Of a stretch of DNA of 64,000 bases, positions 1 to 8,264 are shown in pieces. The notes beneath the pieces were generated by a model. It searched no databases and was not told the origin of the DNA. It saw nothing but the letters and a program-made list of their open reading frames with translations. The position numbers were made by a program, and so were the translations under genes. Source of the DNA: Actinomadura cremea (GTDB taxonomy: Bacteria > Actinomycetota > Actinomycetes > Streptosporangiales > Streptosporangiaceae); the NCBI RefSeq assembly GCF_014648495.1, contig NZ_BMRF01000008.1:124001-188000 (forward strand). Reading direction: 5' to 3'. Numbering within the stretch: the stretch's first letter is position 1; every line of letters begins with the position of its first letter.

Positions 1-1550
1 ACCTCGTGCCCGAGTTCGGCGGCAGCGGCGCTCCCCGCTCGCTGACCTGGGCCGTCGCCGAGCAGGTCCTGGGCGCCAACCCGGCCGTCTACATGTTCTC
101 CTCCGGCCCCGGCTTCGCCCAGATCCTGTGGCAGATCGGCACGCCCGAGCAGAAGCGGTTCGCCGAGCTGGCCCTCGAGCGGCAGTGGGGCGCGACGATG
201 GTGCTGACCGAGCCCGACGCGGGCTCGGACGTCGGCGCGGGCCGCGCCAAGGCCGTCCGGCAGTCGGACGGGACGTGGCACATCGAGGGCGTCAAGCGGT
301 TCATCACCTCGGCCGAGCACGACATGTCCGAGAACGTGTTCCACCTGGTGCTGGCCCGCCCCGAGGGTGCCGGCCCCGGCACCAAGGGCCTGTCGATGTT
401 CCTGGTGCCCAAGTACATGGTCGACATCGAGACCGGTGAGCTGGGCGAGCGCAACGGCGCCTACGTCACCAACGTCGAGAAGAAGATGGGCCTCAAGGTC
501 TCCACCACCTGCGAGCTGACCTTCGGCGAGAAGCACCCCGCCGTCGGCTACCTCGTCGGCGACGTCCACGAGGGCATCAAGCAGATGTTCCTCGTCATCG
601 AGTACGCCCGCATGATGGTCGGCACGAAGGCGATCGCCACCCTCTCCACCGGCTACCTCAACGCGCTCGAGTACGCCAAGGAGCGCGTGCAGGGCGCCGA
701 CATGACGCAGATGACCGACAAGACGGCCCCGCGCGTCACGATCACGCACCACCCGGACGTCCGGCGCAGCCTCCTCACGCAGAAGGCGTACGCCGAGGGC
801 ATGCGGGCGCTCGTCCTGCTCACCGCCTCCTACCAGGACGACGTGCAGATCGCCCAGCACGAGGGCCGCAAGGACGAGCGGGCCGAGAAGATCAACGACC
901 TGCTGCTCCCGATCGTCAAGGGCTTCGGCTCCGAGCGCGCCTACGCCCTGCTCGGCGCCGAGTCGCTGCAGACCCTCGGCGGCTCCGGCTTCCTGCAGGA
1001 GTACCCGATCGAGCAGTACATCCGCGACTCCAAGATCGACACCCTGTACGAGGGCACCACCGCCATCCAGGGCCAGGACCTGTTCTTCCGGAAGATCCTC
1101 CGGGACAACGGCGAGACCCTGAAGGCCCTCGCGGGCGAGATCAGCGCGTTCACCGAGAGCGACGCCGGCAACGGTCGCCTCAAGAACGAGCGCGCCGCCC
1201 TCGCCCGCGCCCTCGACGACGTCCAGGGCATCCTGAACCCGATGGTCGGGTGGGCCCTCGCGTCCATGGAGAACCCGAAGGAGCTGTACAAGGTCGGCCT
1301 GAACTCCAGCCGCCTGCTGCTCGGCCTCGGCGACCTGATCGTCGGCTGGCTGCTCTGCCGCCAGGCCGAGGTCGCCCTGACCGCCCTCGGCGGCGGCGAC
1401 GTCTCCGACTCCGACACGGCGTTCTACAACGGCAAGGTCGCCGCCGCGCAGTTCTTCTGCCAGACCGTCCTGCCGCGCCTCGCCGCGGACCGCGCGGTCA
1501 CCGAGGCCACCACCCTGGACGCCATGGAGCTGGCCGAAGAGTCCTTCTGA
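1..1550 (+). CDS. fadE5: Acyl-CoA dehydrogenase, FadE5 type, 5' end missing
   Basis: FAD-dependent alpha,beta-dehydrogenation of acyl-CoA, the first step of fatty-acid beta-oxidation. The reading frame is open from the first base, so the true start lies upstream; 515 residues are visible. Recognisable blocks are [17 protein letters not shown] and [18 protein letters not shown] (FAD/substrate region), [19 protein letters not shown], and [17 protein letters not shown], which contains the family's catalytic glutamate. The order and wording match the long mycobacterial FadE5 subfamily (about 610 residues), so roughly 95 N-terminal residues are missing. The C-terminal extension after the catalytic domain is typical of this subfamily and may help dimerisation. 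A strong terminator follows, so this looks like the last gene of its unit. Family assignment is firm; chain-length preference is inferred. Confidence 0.93.
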   Translation, partial: LVPEFGGSGAPRSLTWAVAEQVLGANPAVYMFSSGPGFAQILWQIGTPEQKRFAELALERQWGATMVLTEPDAGSDVGAGRAKAVRQSDGTWHIEGVKRFITSAEHDMSENVFHLVLARPEGAGPGTKGLSMFLVPKYMVDIETGELGERNGAYVTNVEKKMGLKVSTTCELTFGEKHPAVGYLVGDVHEGIKQMFLVIEYARMMVGTKAIATLSTGYLNALEYAKERVQGADMTQMTDKTAPRVTITHHPDVRRSLLTQKAYAEGMRALVLLTASYQDDVQIAQHEGRKDERAEKINDLLLPIVKGFGSERAYALLGAESLQTLGGSGFLQEYPIEQYIRDSKIDTLYEGTTAIQGQDLFFRKILRDNGETLKALAGEISAFTESDAGNGRLKNERAALARALDDVQGILNPMVGWALASMENPKELYKVGLNSSRLLLGLGDLIVGWLLCRQAEVALTALGGGDVSDSDTAFYNGKVAAAQFFCQTVLPRLAADRAVTEATTLDAMELAEESF

Positions 1551-1621
1551 CACCGGCCTCCGACACGCCGGGGGAGGCCCCCTCGACCTCGCACCTCGAC
1601 CGGGCCGCCTCCCGCGGCCGG

Positions 1622-1669
1622 GCAGCGGCCCCCGCCACCGGACCCCACCGCCGTGGCGGGGGCCGCTGC
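1622..1669 (+). terminator. Strong hairpin terminator after fadE5
   Basis: Perfect 17-bp inverted repeat: GCAGCGGCCCCCGCCAC at 1622-1638 pairs with 1653-1669 across a 14-base loop. There is no U-tract, which is common in high-GC actinobacteria. It lies about 70 bases after the fadE5 stop and before the next start. Confidence 0.8.
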
Positions 1670-1736
1670 GCGTCCGGTGCCCGGACCGCTACCGTAAGCC
1701 TCGACCTCCCGCTCCCCCCGACCGACCGGAGAGCAG

Positions 1737-3191
1737 ATGCGCGCCCCAACGAGCGTCCCCCTCGCCGCGTTCCTCGCCGGGCTGCTGCTCGCGACCGGAT
1801 GCTCCGACTCCGGTGACGCGGAGGGGAGCGAGTCCCCCGAGCCCTCGGCGGAGGGGACGAGCGCGCCGGCCGCCCAGCCCGGCAAGCTCCTCAGGGAGGG
1901 CTGGTTCGGCGACGCCGCACTGCACGCCCGCGTCGAGATCACGGGCGTCCAGCGGCAGGGCGCCACGTCCGTCCTGAGCTACACGGTGACGTCCCTGGAC
2001 CAGGCGCCGAAGAGCGTCCCGTTCGCCATCGACCTGCTGGACCCGGTCGGCCGCAAGCTCTACAAGCCGACCGCGCAGCCCGCCCCCCGGCAGTTCGCCC
2101 CGAACGCTCCGCAGCGGCTCACCGCGACGTACCCGGCGCTCCCGCAGAACGTCCAGAAGGTCACCGCCCTCACTCCGGGCAGCGCCGGCGAGTTCACCGG
2201 CGTTCCCGTCACCGGCGCCGGCGGCGCCCCGGCGAACGGCGGCGGCGCGGCGGGCGGCAACCCCGCGTTCCTCTACGACATCACCGAGGGCGACATCAAG
2301 GACGTCACGTCCAGCGGGTCCGACGTGACCGTCAACCTCCGGACGGACGTCCTGTTCGCGTTCGACTCCGCGAAGCTGTCCGGCCGCGCGAAGCAGGTGC
2401 TCGACGAGGCCGCCGAAGAGATCAGGGCGAAGGCCGACCCGAACAAGCGGCCCCTCACCTTCAACGGCCACACCGACAGCAAGGGCGCCGACGGCTACAA
2501 CCTCAAGCTGTCGCGCGACCGTGCCGAGTCCGTCATGGCCGAGCTGAAGAAGCGGCTCGGCGGCGCGTTCGAGTACTCCGCGCACGGCAAGGGCGAGGCC
2601 GAGCCCATCGCCAAGGAGGGCGGCAAGGACGACGAGAAGGCCCGCGCCCGCAACCGCCGCGTCGAGATCCAGTACGAGGTCCGCGAGGTCACCGAGGGCG
2701 CGAACGGCTCCACCACCGCCTCGGCCGACGGGCGCGGCGCCGCCGCCGCGCCCGCCGCGTTCCGCGCGTCCGACGGCGAGAAGGTCGCCAGCCGCTACGC
2801 CCGGTTCGGCGAGCAGAAGCGCCGCATCGACGTCAAGCCGTTCTACCGGGACGGCGCCTACATCGTCGCCGTCTTCGACATCGTGAACGAGGGCCCCGGC
2901 GACACCCCGCCGAACGCCGCCTACCCGCACCGCGACTACCCGGGCGGCTTCTACACCTCGATGGCGGTCCAGGTCCCCGGCAGCACCGACACCTACCGGG
3001 CCGTCCGCGTCGGCAAGGCCGACCCCGGGAAGCCCGCCCCGTACGTCGCCTCCACCGGCGCCGCGTTCCGCACCGCCGTGAACGAGCCCGTCCGGGGCTT
3101 CGCCTACATCCCGGCCCCGCCCGGCGACGCCTCCGCGGTGACGTTCGTCGGCGGCCCCTTCGGCAACGTGAACAACGTGCCGGTGAAGTGA
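1737..3191 (+). CDS. OmpA-family lipoprotein with duplicated flanking domains
   Basis: Exported lipoprotein of 484 residues. The signal peptide (residues 1-22) ends in the lipobox LATGC, so it should be acylated and held on the outer face of the membrane. An OmpA/MotB-like peptidoglycan-binding domain occupies about residues 200-316. It has FAFDSAKLS at the start, NGHTDSKGADGYNLKLSRDRA in the middle and NRRVEIQYEV at the end. The regions before it (about 45-150) and after it (about 340-484) resemble each other in pattern (short beta-rich stretches ending in FTGVPV and NVNNVPV), suggesting a duplicated Ig-like module on each side. A plausible job is tethering the envelope to peptidoglycan. It is followed 9 bases later by the AraC regulator, so the two may be cotranscribed. 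Domain call firm; function inferred. Confidence 0.88.
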   Translation: MRAPTSVPLAAFLAGLLLATGCSDSGDAEGSESPEPSAEGTSAPAAQPGKLLREGWFGDAALHARVEITGVQRQGATSVLSYTVTSLDQAPKSVPFAIDLLDPVGRKLYKPTAQPAPRQFAPNAPQRLTATYPALPQNVQKVTALTPGSAGEFTGVPVTGAGGAPANGGGAAGGNPAFLYDITEGDIKDVTSSGSDVTVNLRTDVLFAFDSAKLSGRAKQVLDEAAEEIRAKADPNKRPLTFNGHTDSKGADGYNLKLSRDRAESVMAELKKRLGGAFEYSAHGKGEAEPIAKEGGKDDEKARARNRRVEIQYEVREVTEGANGSTTASADGRGAAAAPAAFRASDGEKVASRYARFGEQKRRIDVKPFYRDGAYIVAVFDIVNEGPGDTPPNAAYPHRDYPGGFYTSMAVQVPGSTDTYRAVRVGKADPGKPAPYVASTGAAFRTAVNEPVRGFAYIPAPPGDASAVTFVGGPFGNVNNVPVK

Positions 3192-3200
3192 CCCGGTGAG

Positions 3201-3992
3201 ATGAGCCGCGCCCGCGAAGCGAGCAGGGAGACCCGTACCCTGCCCGCTCTCGCGGCGGGCCCGGCCGAGGTGCCGTTCACGATCCTGCACTGGAGCGAGG
3301 TCTTCACCCGGGACACCACCTGGAACGAGCACTCGCACCCCTTCCACGAGCTGCTGTGGAACGAGCGGGGCGCGTCCACGGCCGTCGTGGGGTCGCGCGT
3401 CTGGACGGTCACGCCGGCCCTCGGCCTGTGGATGCCCGCGGGCACGCTGCACTCCGGTTCGGCGACCGCCGGAACCTGGTGCCGCGCCGGGTTCTTCGGC
3501 TTCGGCGCCATGCCCTCGATCTCGCCCACGCCCGTCGGCGTCGAGATCACCCCGCTGCTCCGGCTGCTGCTGGAGCGGCTCGCCGACACCTCGCTGCCCG
3601 CCGGCTCGCGGGCGGTGACCGAGGCGATGGTCCTCGACGTGCTCGCGCCCTCGTCCCGCGAACTGCTCCTGCACGTGCCGACGTCGGACCTGCTGCGCCC
3701 GATCGCCGACGCCGTCCGGGACGATCCGGGCGATCAGCGGACGCTCGTGCACTGGGCGTCCCACCTCGGCGTGAGCACCCGCACGATCACCCGCGCGTTC
3801 AACGCCGAGACGGGCACCAGCTTCGCGCGGTGGGTCGCGGCGGTGCGCGCCCAGCACGCGGTCGCGCTGCTCACCCGGGGCTGGGAGATCGACGCCGTGG
3901 CCGAGGCGGTCGGCTACCGCTCGGCGAGCGCGTTCGGCGCGGCGTTCCGGCGGACGACCGGGCTGACCCCGGGGGCGTTCCGGGCACGCTGA
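3201..3992 (+). CDS. AraC-family transcriptional regulator with cupin sensor
   Basis: 263 residues. The N-terminal half is a cupin-like sensor (ERGASTAVVGSRVWTVTP, LWMPAGTLHSG). The C-terminal half carries two helix-turn-helix motifs: LGVSTRTITRAFNAETGTSF and the AraC signature region IDAVAEAVGYRSASAFGAAF. The layout is that of one-component regulators that sense a small molecule through the cupin. It begins 9 bases after the OmpA lipoprotein and sits just upstream of the siderophore importer operon. AraC regulators of this kind often control neighbouring iron-siderophore genes using the siderophore as coinducer, so this operon is a reasonable but unproven target. Confidence 0.88.
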   Translation: MSRAREASRETRTLPALAAGPAEVPFTILHWSEVFTRDTTWNEHSHPFHELLWNERGASTAVVGSRVWTVTPALGLWMPAGTLHSGSATAGTWCRAGFFGFGAMPSISPTPVGVEITPLLRLLLERLADTSLPAGSRAVTEAMVLDVLAPSSRELLLHVPTSDLLRPIADAVRDDPGDQRTLVHWASHLGVSTRTITRAFNAETGTSFARWVAAVRAQHAVALLTRGWEIDAVAEAVGYRSASAFGAAFRRTTGLTPGAFRAR

Positions 3993-4065
3993 TGTCCCGA
4001 TCGCGATAACGGGTGTCCCGAATGGCCGATTGCGACAAGTCGGTCATTTCTCCTAGGGTGCGCAC

Positions 4066-4084
4066 CAAGGCAAGCCTTACCTAA
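4066..4084 (+). promoter_or_regulatory. IdeR/DtxR-type iron box
   Basis: CAAGGCAAGCCTTACCTAA matches the 19-bp actinobacterial iron-box consensus TTAGGTTAGGCTAACCTAA at 13 of 19 positions, with an intact right half-site ACCTAA. It lies 43 bases before the proposed start of the siderophore-binding protein. Iron-loaded IdeR/DmdR should repress the importer operon here. Confidence 0.75.
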
Positions 4085-4126
4085 GAAGGTGGGGCCTGCG
4101 GTTTGCTTCTTAAAGTGGAGTGCGGA

Positions 4127-5158
4127 TTGAAACGTCCACATGGCCTGCGCGTCCTCGCCGCGGCAGCCGTCCTGCTGGCCACCGTCGCGGGCTGCGGCGA
4201 CTCGTCGGAGACCACCGAACAGAGCGCGGGCGGCGGCTCGGGGGAGTTCCCCGTGACGATCGAGCACGCGCTCGGAACGACCACCATCGAGGCGAAGCCC
4301 GAGCGGGTCGCCACCGTCAACTGGGCCAACCACGAGGTGCCGCTCGCCCTCGGCGTCGTCCCGGTCGGCATGGCCGCCGCCGACTTCGGCGACGACAACG
4401 GCGACGGCGTCCTGCCCTGGGTGGACAAGAAGCTGACGGAGCTCAAGGCCGAGCGCCCGGTGCTGTTCGACGAAACCGACGGCATCGACTTCGAGGCCGT
4501 CGCCGACACCGAGCCGGACGTGATCCTCGCCGGGTACTCGGGCCTCACCAAGGAGGACTACGAGACCCTCAGCGAGATCGCGCCCGTCGTCGCCTACCCC
4601 GACGCCCCCTGGGCGACCCCGTGGCGCGAGGTCATCCGCACCAACAGCAAGGCCATCGGGCTCGCCGCCGAGGGCGAGGAGCTGATCAAGGGCCTCGAGG
4701 GCGACATCTCCACGGCCGTCGCCAAGTACCCGCAGCTCAAGGGCAAGTCGGCGATGTTCATGACGCACATGGACCCGAACGACGTCAGCGAGGTCGGCTT
4801 CTACACGACGCACGACACCCGCACCCTGTTCTTCGAGGATCTCGGGATGACCACCCCGGGCAGCATCGCCGAGGCCTCCAAGGGCACGGACAAGTTCTCC
4901 CTCACCCGCAGCTCCGAGCAGATCGACATGTTCGACGACGTCGACATCGTCATCGGATACGGCGACGACAAGCTGCTCAAGCAGATCAGCGACGACCCGC
5001 TGCTGTCGAAGGTCCCCGCCATCGAGCGCGGCTCGGTGTACCTGATGTCCGGCACCACGCCCGCCGGCACCGCCGCCAACCCGACCCCGCTGGCGATCTC
5101 GTGGGTCCTGGAGGACTACGTCAAGGCCCTCGCCGAAGCGGCAGACAAGGTCAAATGA
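4127..5158 (+). CDS. Iron-siderophore ABC transporter substrate-binding lipoprotein
   Basis: 343 residues from a TTG start. This start gives a classic signal beginning MKRPHGLRVL with lipobox TVAGC, and a GGAG ribosome site sits 6 bases upstream. An upstream TTG at 4103 would add eight residues and has no good ribosome site. The mature protein is a FepB/FhuD-like class III binding protein. Features include RVATVNWANHEVPLALGVVPVG in the first lobe, a long connecting helix, and PDVILAGYSGLTKEDYETL with the second lobe. It captures ferri-siderophore outside the membrane and delivers it to the two permeases that follow. Its stop overlaps the next start (ATGA), so it is the first gene of a coupled four-gene operon under the iron box. 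The siderophore itself cannot be told. Confidence 0.9.
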   Translation: MKRPHGLRVLAAAAVLLATVAGCGDSSETTEQSAGGGSGEFPVTIEHALGTTTIEAKPERVATVNWANHEVPLALGVVPVGMAAADFGDDNGDGVLPWVDKKLTELKAERPVLFDETDGIDFEAVADTEPDVILAGYSGLTKEDYETLSEIAPVVAYPDAPWATPWREVIRTNSKAIGLAAEGEELIKGLEGDISTAVAKYPQLKGKSAMFMTHMDPNDVSEVGFYTTHDTRTLFFEDLGMTTPGSIAEASKGTDKFSLTRSSEQIDMFDDVDIVIGYGDDKLLKQISDDPLLSKVPAIERGSVYLMSGTTPAGTAANPTPLAISWVLEDYVKALAEAADKVK

Positions 5159-6198
5159 CGACGGTCGACACCGGACGCGCGCCGGACGCCGCCACCGTGC
5201 GGCGTCCGGCGCGCGTGCGCGTCCTGTGGCTGCTCGCCGCGGTCGGGGTGCTGGCCGCGGTCGTGTTCGCGTCCGTCGTGCTCGGCTCCCGCAACGTGGC
5301 CCTGCAGGACGTCTGGGCCGCGTTCGGCGGCGCGGACGACACCCTCGAGCAGGCGGCGGTCACCAAACGGATACCGCGCACCCTCCTCGCGGTGCTGGTC
5401 GGCGCCGCGCTCTCCGTCTCCGGCGCCGTCATGCAGGGCGTGACCCGCAACCCGCTCGCCGACCCGGGAATCCTGGGCGTCAACATGGGCGCGTCCCTCG
5501 CCGTCGTCAGCGCCGTCGCGTTCTTCGGGCTCACGTCCCCGACCGGGTACATCTGGGTCGCGATGGCGGGAGCCGCCGCCTCGGCCGTGTTCGTCTACAC
5601 CGTCGGCTCCCTCGGGCGCGGCGGGGCCACGCCCCTCAAGGTCGCGCTCGCCGGCGCCGCGACGTCGGCGGCGTTCGCGTCCCTCGTCAGCGCCGTCATC
5701 CTGCCCCGCGGCGACATCGCCGAGGGCTTCCGGCTCTGGCAGATCGGCGGGGTCGGCGGCGGATCCTACGAGCGCCTCGGCCAGGTCCTGCCGTTCCTCG
5801 CCGCCGGGTTCGCGGTCTGCCTGCTGTCCGCGCGGGCGCTGAACTCGCTGGCGCTGGGCGACGACGTCGCGGCCGGGCTCGGCGAGCGCGTCGCCGTCAT
5901 CCGCGCCACGGCGTCCCTCGGCGCCGTCGTCCTGTGCGGCGCGTCGACGGCCGTCGCCGGGCCCATCGCGTTCGTCGGGCTGCTCGTCCCGCACGCCTGC
6001 CGCCTGCTCGTCGGCGTGGACCACCGCTGGACGCTGCCGTCCTGCGCCCTCGTCGGCGCGTCGCTGCTCACCGCCTCCGACGTCGTCGGCCGCGTGGTCG
6101 CGCGCCCCCAGGACATCGAGGTGGGCATCGTGACGGCGATCATCGGCGCCCCGTTCTTCATCCACATCGTCCGCCGACAGAAGGTGCGTGAGCTGTGA
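5155..6198 (+). CDS. FecCD-family iron-siderophore permease, subunit 1
   Basis: 347 residues starting at the ATG that overlaps the stop of the binding protein. It is a hydrophobic FecCD/BtuC-type permease with about ten membrane helices. Diagnostic blocks are RIPRTLLAVLVGAALSVSGA, QGVTRNPLADPGILGVNMGA and GPIAFVGLLVPHACRLLVG. It pairs with the next gene to form the heterodimeric channel for ferri-siderophore. The frame stays open well upstream of the chosen start, but that part is a shadow of the preceding gene; the ATGA coupling and homology of the N-terminus support 5155. Confidence 0.93.
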   Translation: MTTVDTGRAPDAATVRRPARVRVLWLLAAVGVLAAVVFASVVLGSRNVALQDVWAAFGGADDTLEQAAVTKRIPRTLLAVLVGAALSVSGAVMQGVTRNPLADPGILGVNMGASLAVVSAVAFFGLTSPTGYIWVAMAGAAASAVFVYTVGSLGRGGATPLKVALAGAATSAAFASLVSAVILPRGDIAEGFRLWQIGGVGGGSYERLGQVLPFLAAGFAVCLLSARALNSLALGDDVAAGLGERVAVIRATASLGAVVLCGASTAVAGPIAFVGLLVPHACRLLVGVDHRWTLPSCALVGASLLTASDVVGRVVARPQDIEVGIVTAIIGAPFFIHIVRRQKVREL

Positions 6199-7253
6199 GC
6201 GCCCCGGCCCCCGCCGCCGTCCGGCCGTCCGCCGTCGCGGCCGTCGCCCGCGGCCGACGCCGCCGCGCCGCCCGGCGCCGCGCCGTCATCGGGACGCTCG
6301 CGGCGCTCGTCGTCGCCGGGTTCGCCGTCTCCCTGATGGTCGGGAAGTCGTTCTACCCGCCCGGCGAGGTGCTCCGCGTCGTCCTCGGCGAGCAGGTGCC
6401 GGGCGCGTCCTTCACGGTCGGACGGCTCCGGCTGCCCCGCGCCGTCCTCGCCGTCGCCGCCGGGCTCGCGTTCGGCCTGGGCGGCGTCACGTTCCAGACG
6501 ATGCTTCGCAACCCCCTCGCCAGCCCCGACATCATCGGCATCAGCTCGGGGGCGAGCGCCGCCGCGGCCATCGCGATCGTCGTGTTCGGCCTCGGCGGGA
6601 CCCAGGTGTCGACCTTCGCGATCGTCTCGGCCCTCGCCGTCTCCCTGCTGATGTACGTCCTGGCGTTCCGGGACGGCGTCGTCGGCACGCGGCTCATCCT
6701 GATCGGCATCGGGTTCGCCGCGATCGGCGACAGCGTCACCTCCTACGTCCTGTCCGAGGCCGGGCAGTGGGACCTGCAGGAGGCCATGCGCTGGCTGACC
6801 GGCAGCCTCAACGGCACGACCTGGCCGGAGGCGCTGCCCGCGCTCGTCGCACTGCTGGTCCTCGCGCCCGTCCTGCTGCTCCTCGCCCGGGACCTGTCGG
6901 CGCTGCAGCTCGGCGACGACACCGCGTCCGCCCTCGGCATCCGCGTCGAGCGGACGCGCATCGCGGTGATCGTCGCCGCCGTCGGGCTGATCGCCTTCGC
7001 CACGGCGGCGGCCGGGCCGATCGCGTTCGTGGCGTTCCTGTCCGGCCCCATCGCGGCCCGGCTGATCGGGACGGGCGGTTCCCTGCTCGTGCCCGCCGGG
7101 CTCGTCGGCGCCCTGCTGGTCCTCGTGGCCGACTTCGCCGGCCAGTTCGCGTTCGGCTCCCGCTTCCCGGTCGGCGTCGTCACCGGCGTCCTCGGCGCCC
7201 CCTACCTCGTCTACCTGATCGTCCGCACCCACCGGGCCGGAGGCTCGCTGTGA
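6195..7253 (+). CDS. FecCD-family iron-siderophore permease, subunit 2
   Basis: 352 residues from a GTG that overlaps the previous stop (GTGA). A basic, Ala/Arg-rich cytoplasmic N-terminus of about 35 residues precedes the FecCD permease fold. Matching blocks are RLPRAVLAVAAGLAFGLGGV, FQTMLRNPLASPDIIGISSG and GPIAFVAFLSGPIAARLIG. It partners the preceding permease and the ATPase that follows. The spacing of the conserved blocks is the same as in subunit 1, as expected for paired FecCD subunits. Confidence 0.93.
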   Translation: MSAPAPAAVRPSAVAAVARGRRRRAARRRAVIGTLAALVVAGFAVSLMVGKSFYPPGEVLRVVLGEQVPGASFTVGRLRLPRAVLAVAAGLAFGLGGVTFQTMLRNPLASPDIIGISSGASAAAAIAIVVFGLGGTQVSTFAIVSALAVSLLMYVLAFRDGVVGTRLILIGIGFAAIGDSVTSYVLSEAGQWDLQEAMRWLTGSLNGTTWPEALPALVALLVLAPVLLLLARDLSALQLGDDTASALGIRVERTRIAVIVAAVGLIAFATAAAGPIAFVAFLSGPIAARLIGTGGSLLVPAGLVGALLVLVADFAGQFAFGSRFPVGVVTGVLGAPYLVYLIVRTHRAGGSL

Positions 7254-8065
7254 CCACGTCCCACTCCCTCGCCGCGGAGGACCTCACGCTCGGCTACGGC
7301 GACCGCGTCGTCGTCGAGTCCCTCGACCTGGCGGTGCCGCCCGGCGAGATCACGGTCATCGTCGGCGCGAACGCCTGCGGGAAGTCGACCCTCCTGCGCT
7401 CGCTGTCCCGGCTGCTCGCGCCCCGGGTGGGACGGGTCGTCCTGGACGGCAGGGAGGTGCATCGCATGCCCGCGAAGGAACTGGCCCGCACCCTCGGCCT
7501 CCTGCCGCAGTCGCCGCTCGCGCCCGAGGGCATCACCGTCCTCGACCTCGTCAGCCGCGGCCGCCACCCGCACCAGGGGATCTTCTCCCGCTGGAACGCC
7601 GGGGACGACACCGCGGTGGCCGCCGCCCTCGAGGCCACCCGGACGACCGACCTCGCCGACCGCGCGGTGGACGAGCTGTCGGGCGGCCAGCGCCAGCGCG
7701 TGTGGATCGCGATGGCGCTCGCCCAGCAGACCGACCTGCTCCTCCTCGACGAGCCCACCACGTTCCTCGACCCCAGCCACCAGATCGACGTCCTCGACCT
7801 GCTGACCGACCTGAACGGCACCCGCGGCACCACGATCGTCATGGTCCTGCACGACCTGAACCTCGCCGCCCGCTACGCCGACCACCTCATCGCCCTCGCC
7901 GACGGGGGCGTCCACGCGTCCGGCACGCCCGGCGAGGTCCTCACCGAGGCGACCGTCCGCACCGTCTTCGACCTCGACAGCCGCATCATCGAGGACCCCG
8001 TCTCCGGCCGTCCGCTGATGCTCCCCATCGGCCGCCACAAGGTCCGCGCGGACGTCGCCTCCTGA
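7250..8065 (+). CDS. Iron-siderophore ABC transporter ATP-binding protein
   Basis: 271 residues from GTG 7250, which overlaps the permease stop (GTGA). This is the ATPase that powers ferri-siderophore import. Walker A is GANACGKST (residues 39-46), the Q-loop region is LGLLPQSPLAPEGITV, the signature is LSGGQRQRVWIA (from 143), Walker B is LLLLDEPT (D167) and the switch histidine is in VLHDLNLAARYADH. It is the FepC/FhuC type. With the upstream three genes it makes a complete importer; each junction is translationally coupled, which should keep stoichiometry. A longer open frame upstream is an artefact of high GC. Confidence 0.94.
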   Translation: MTTSHSLAAEDLTLGYGDRVVVESLDLAVPPGEITVIVGANACGKSTLLRSLSRLLAPRVGRVVLDGREVHRMPAKELARTLGLLPQSPLAPEGITVLDLVSRGRHPHQGIFSRWNAGDDTAVAAALEATRTTDLADRAVDELSGGQRQRVWIAMALAQQTDLLLLDEPTTFLDPSHQIDVLDLLTDLNGTRGTTIVMVLHDLNLAARYADHLIALADGGVHASGTPGEVLTEATVRTVFDLDSRIIEDPVSGRPLMLPIGRHKVRADVAS

Positions 8066-8264
8066 TCACGAACGAGGGGACGCGGGCAGGCTCTCGACCG
8101 CGCCGGCGCCCGCCCCCTCCTCGCCGGCCGGCGGGGTGACGCCGTCGAGGCGCGTCCGCCGGAAGCCGGCGAAGGGGGAGCGGCGTGGCCGGAAGCGGCC
8201 GGAGCACTCGCCCGCGCCGGCGGGGTTCGATGGGATCGAGGTCCCCGAACCTGTGGGAGTTCGC

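Noticed and set aside
4120-8065. Apparent fused proteins extending the permease and ATPase frames far upstream
   Set aside because: The upstream parts are Arg/Pro-rich shadow translations of the preceding genes; the ATGA/GTGA starts give the proper family N-termini.
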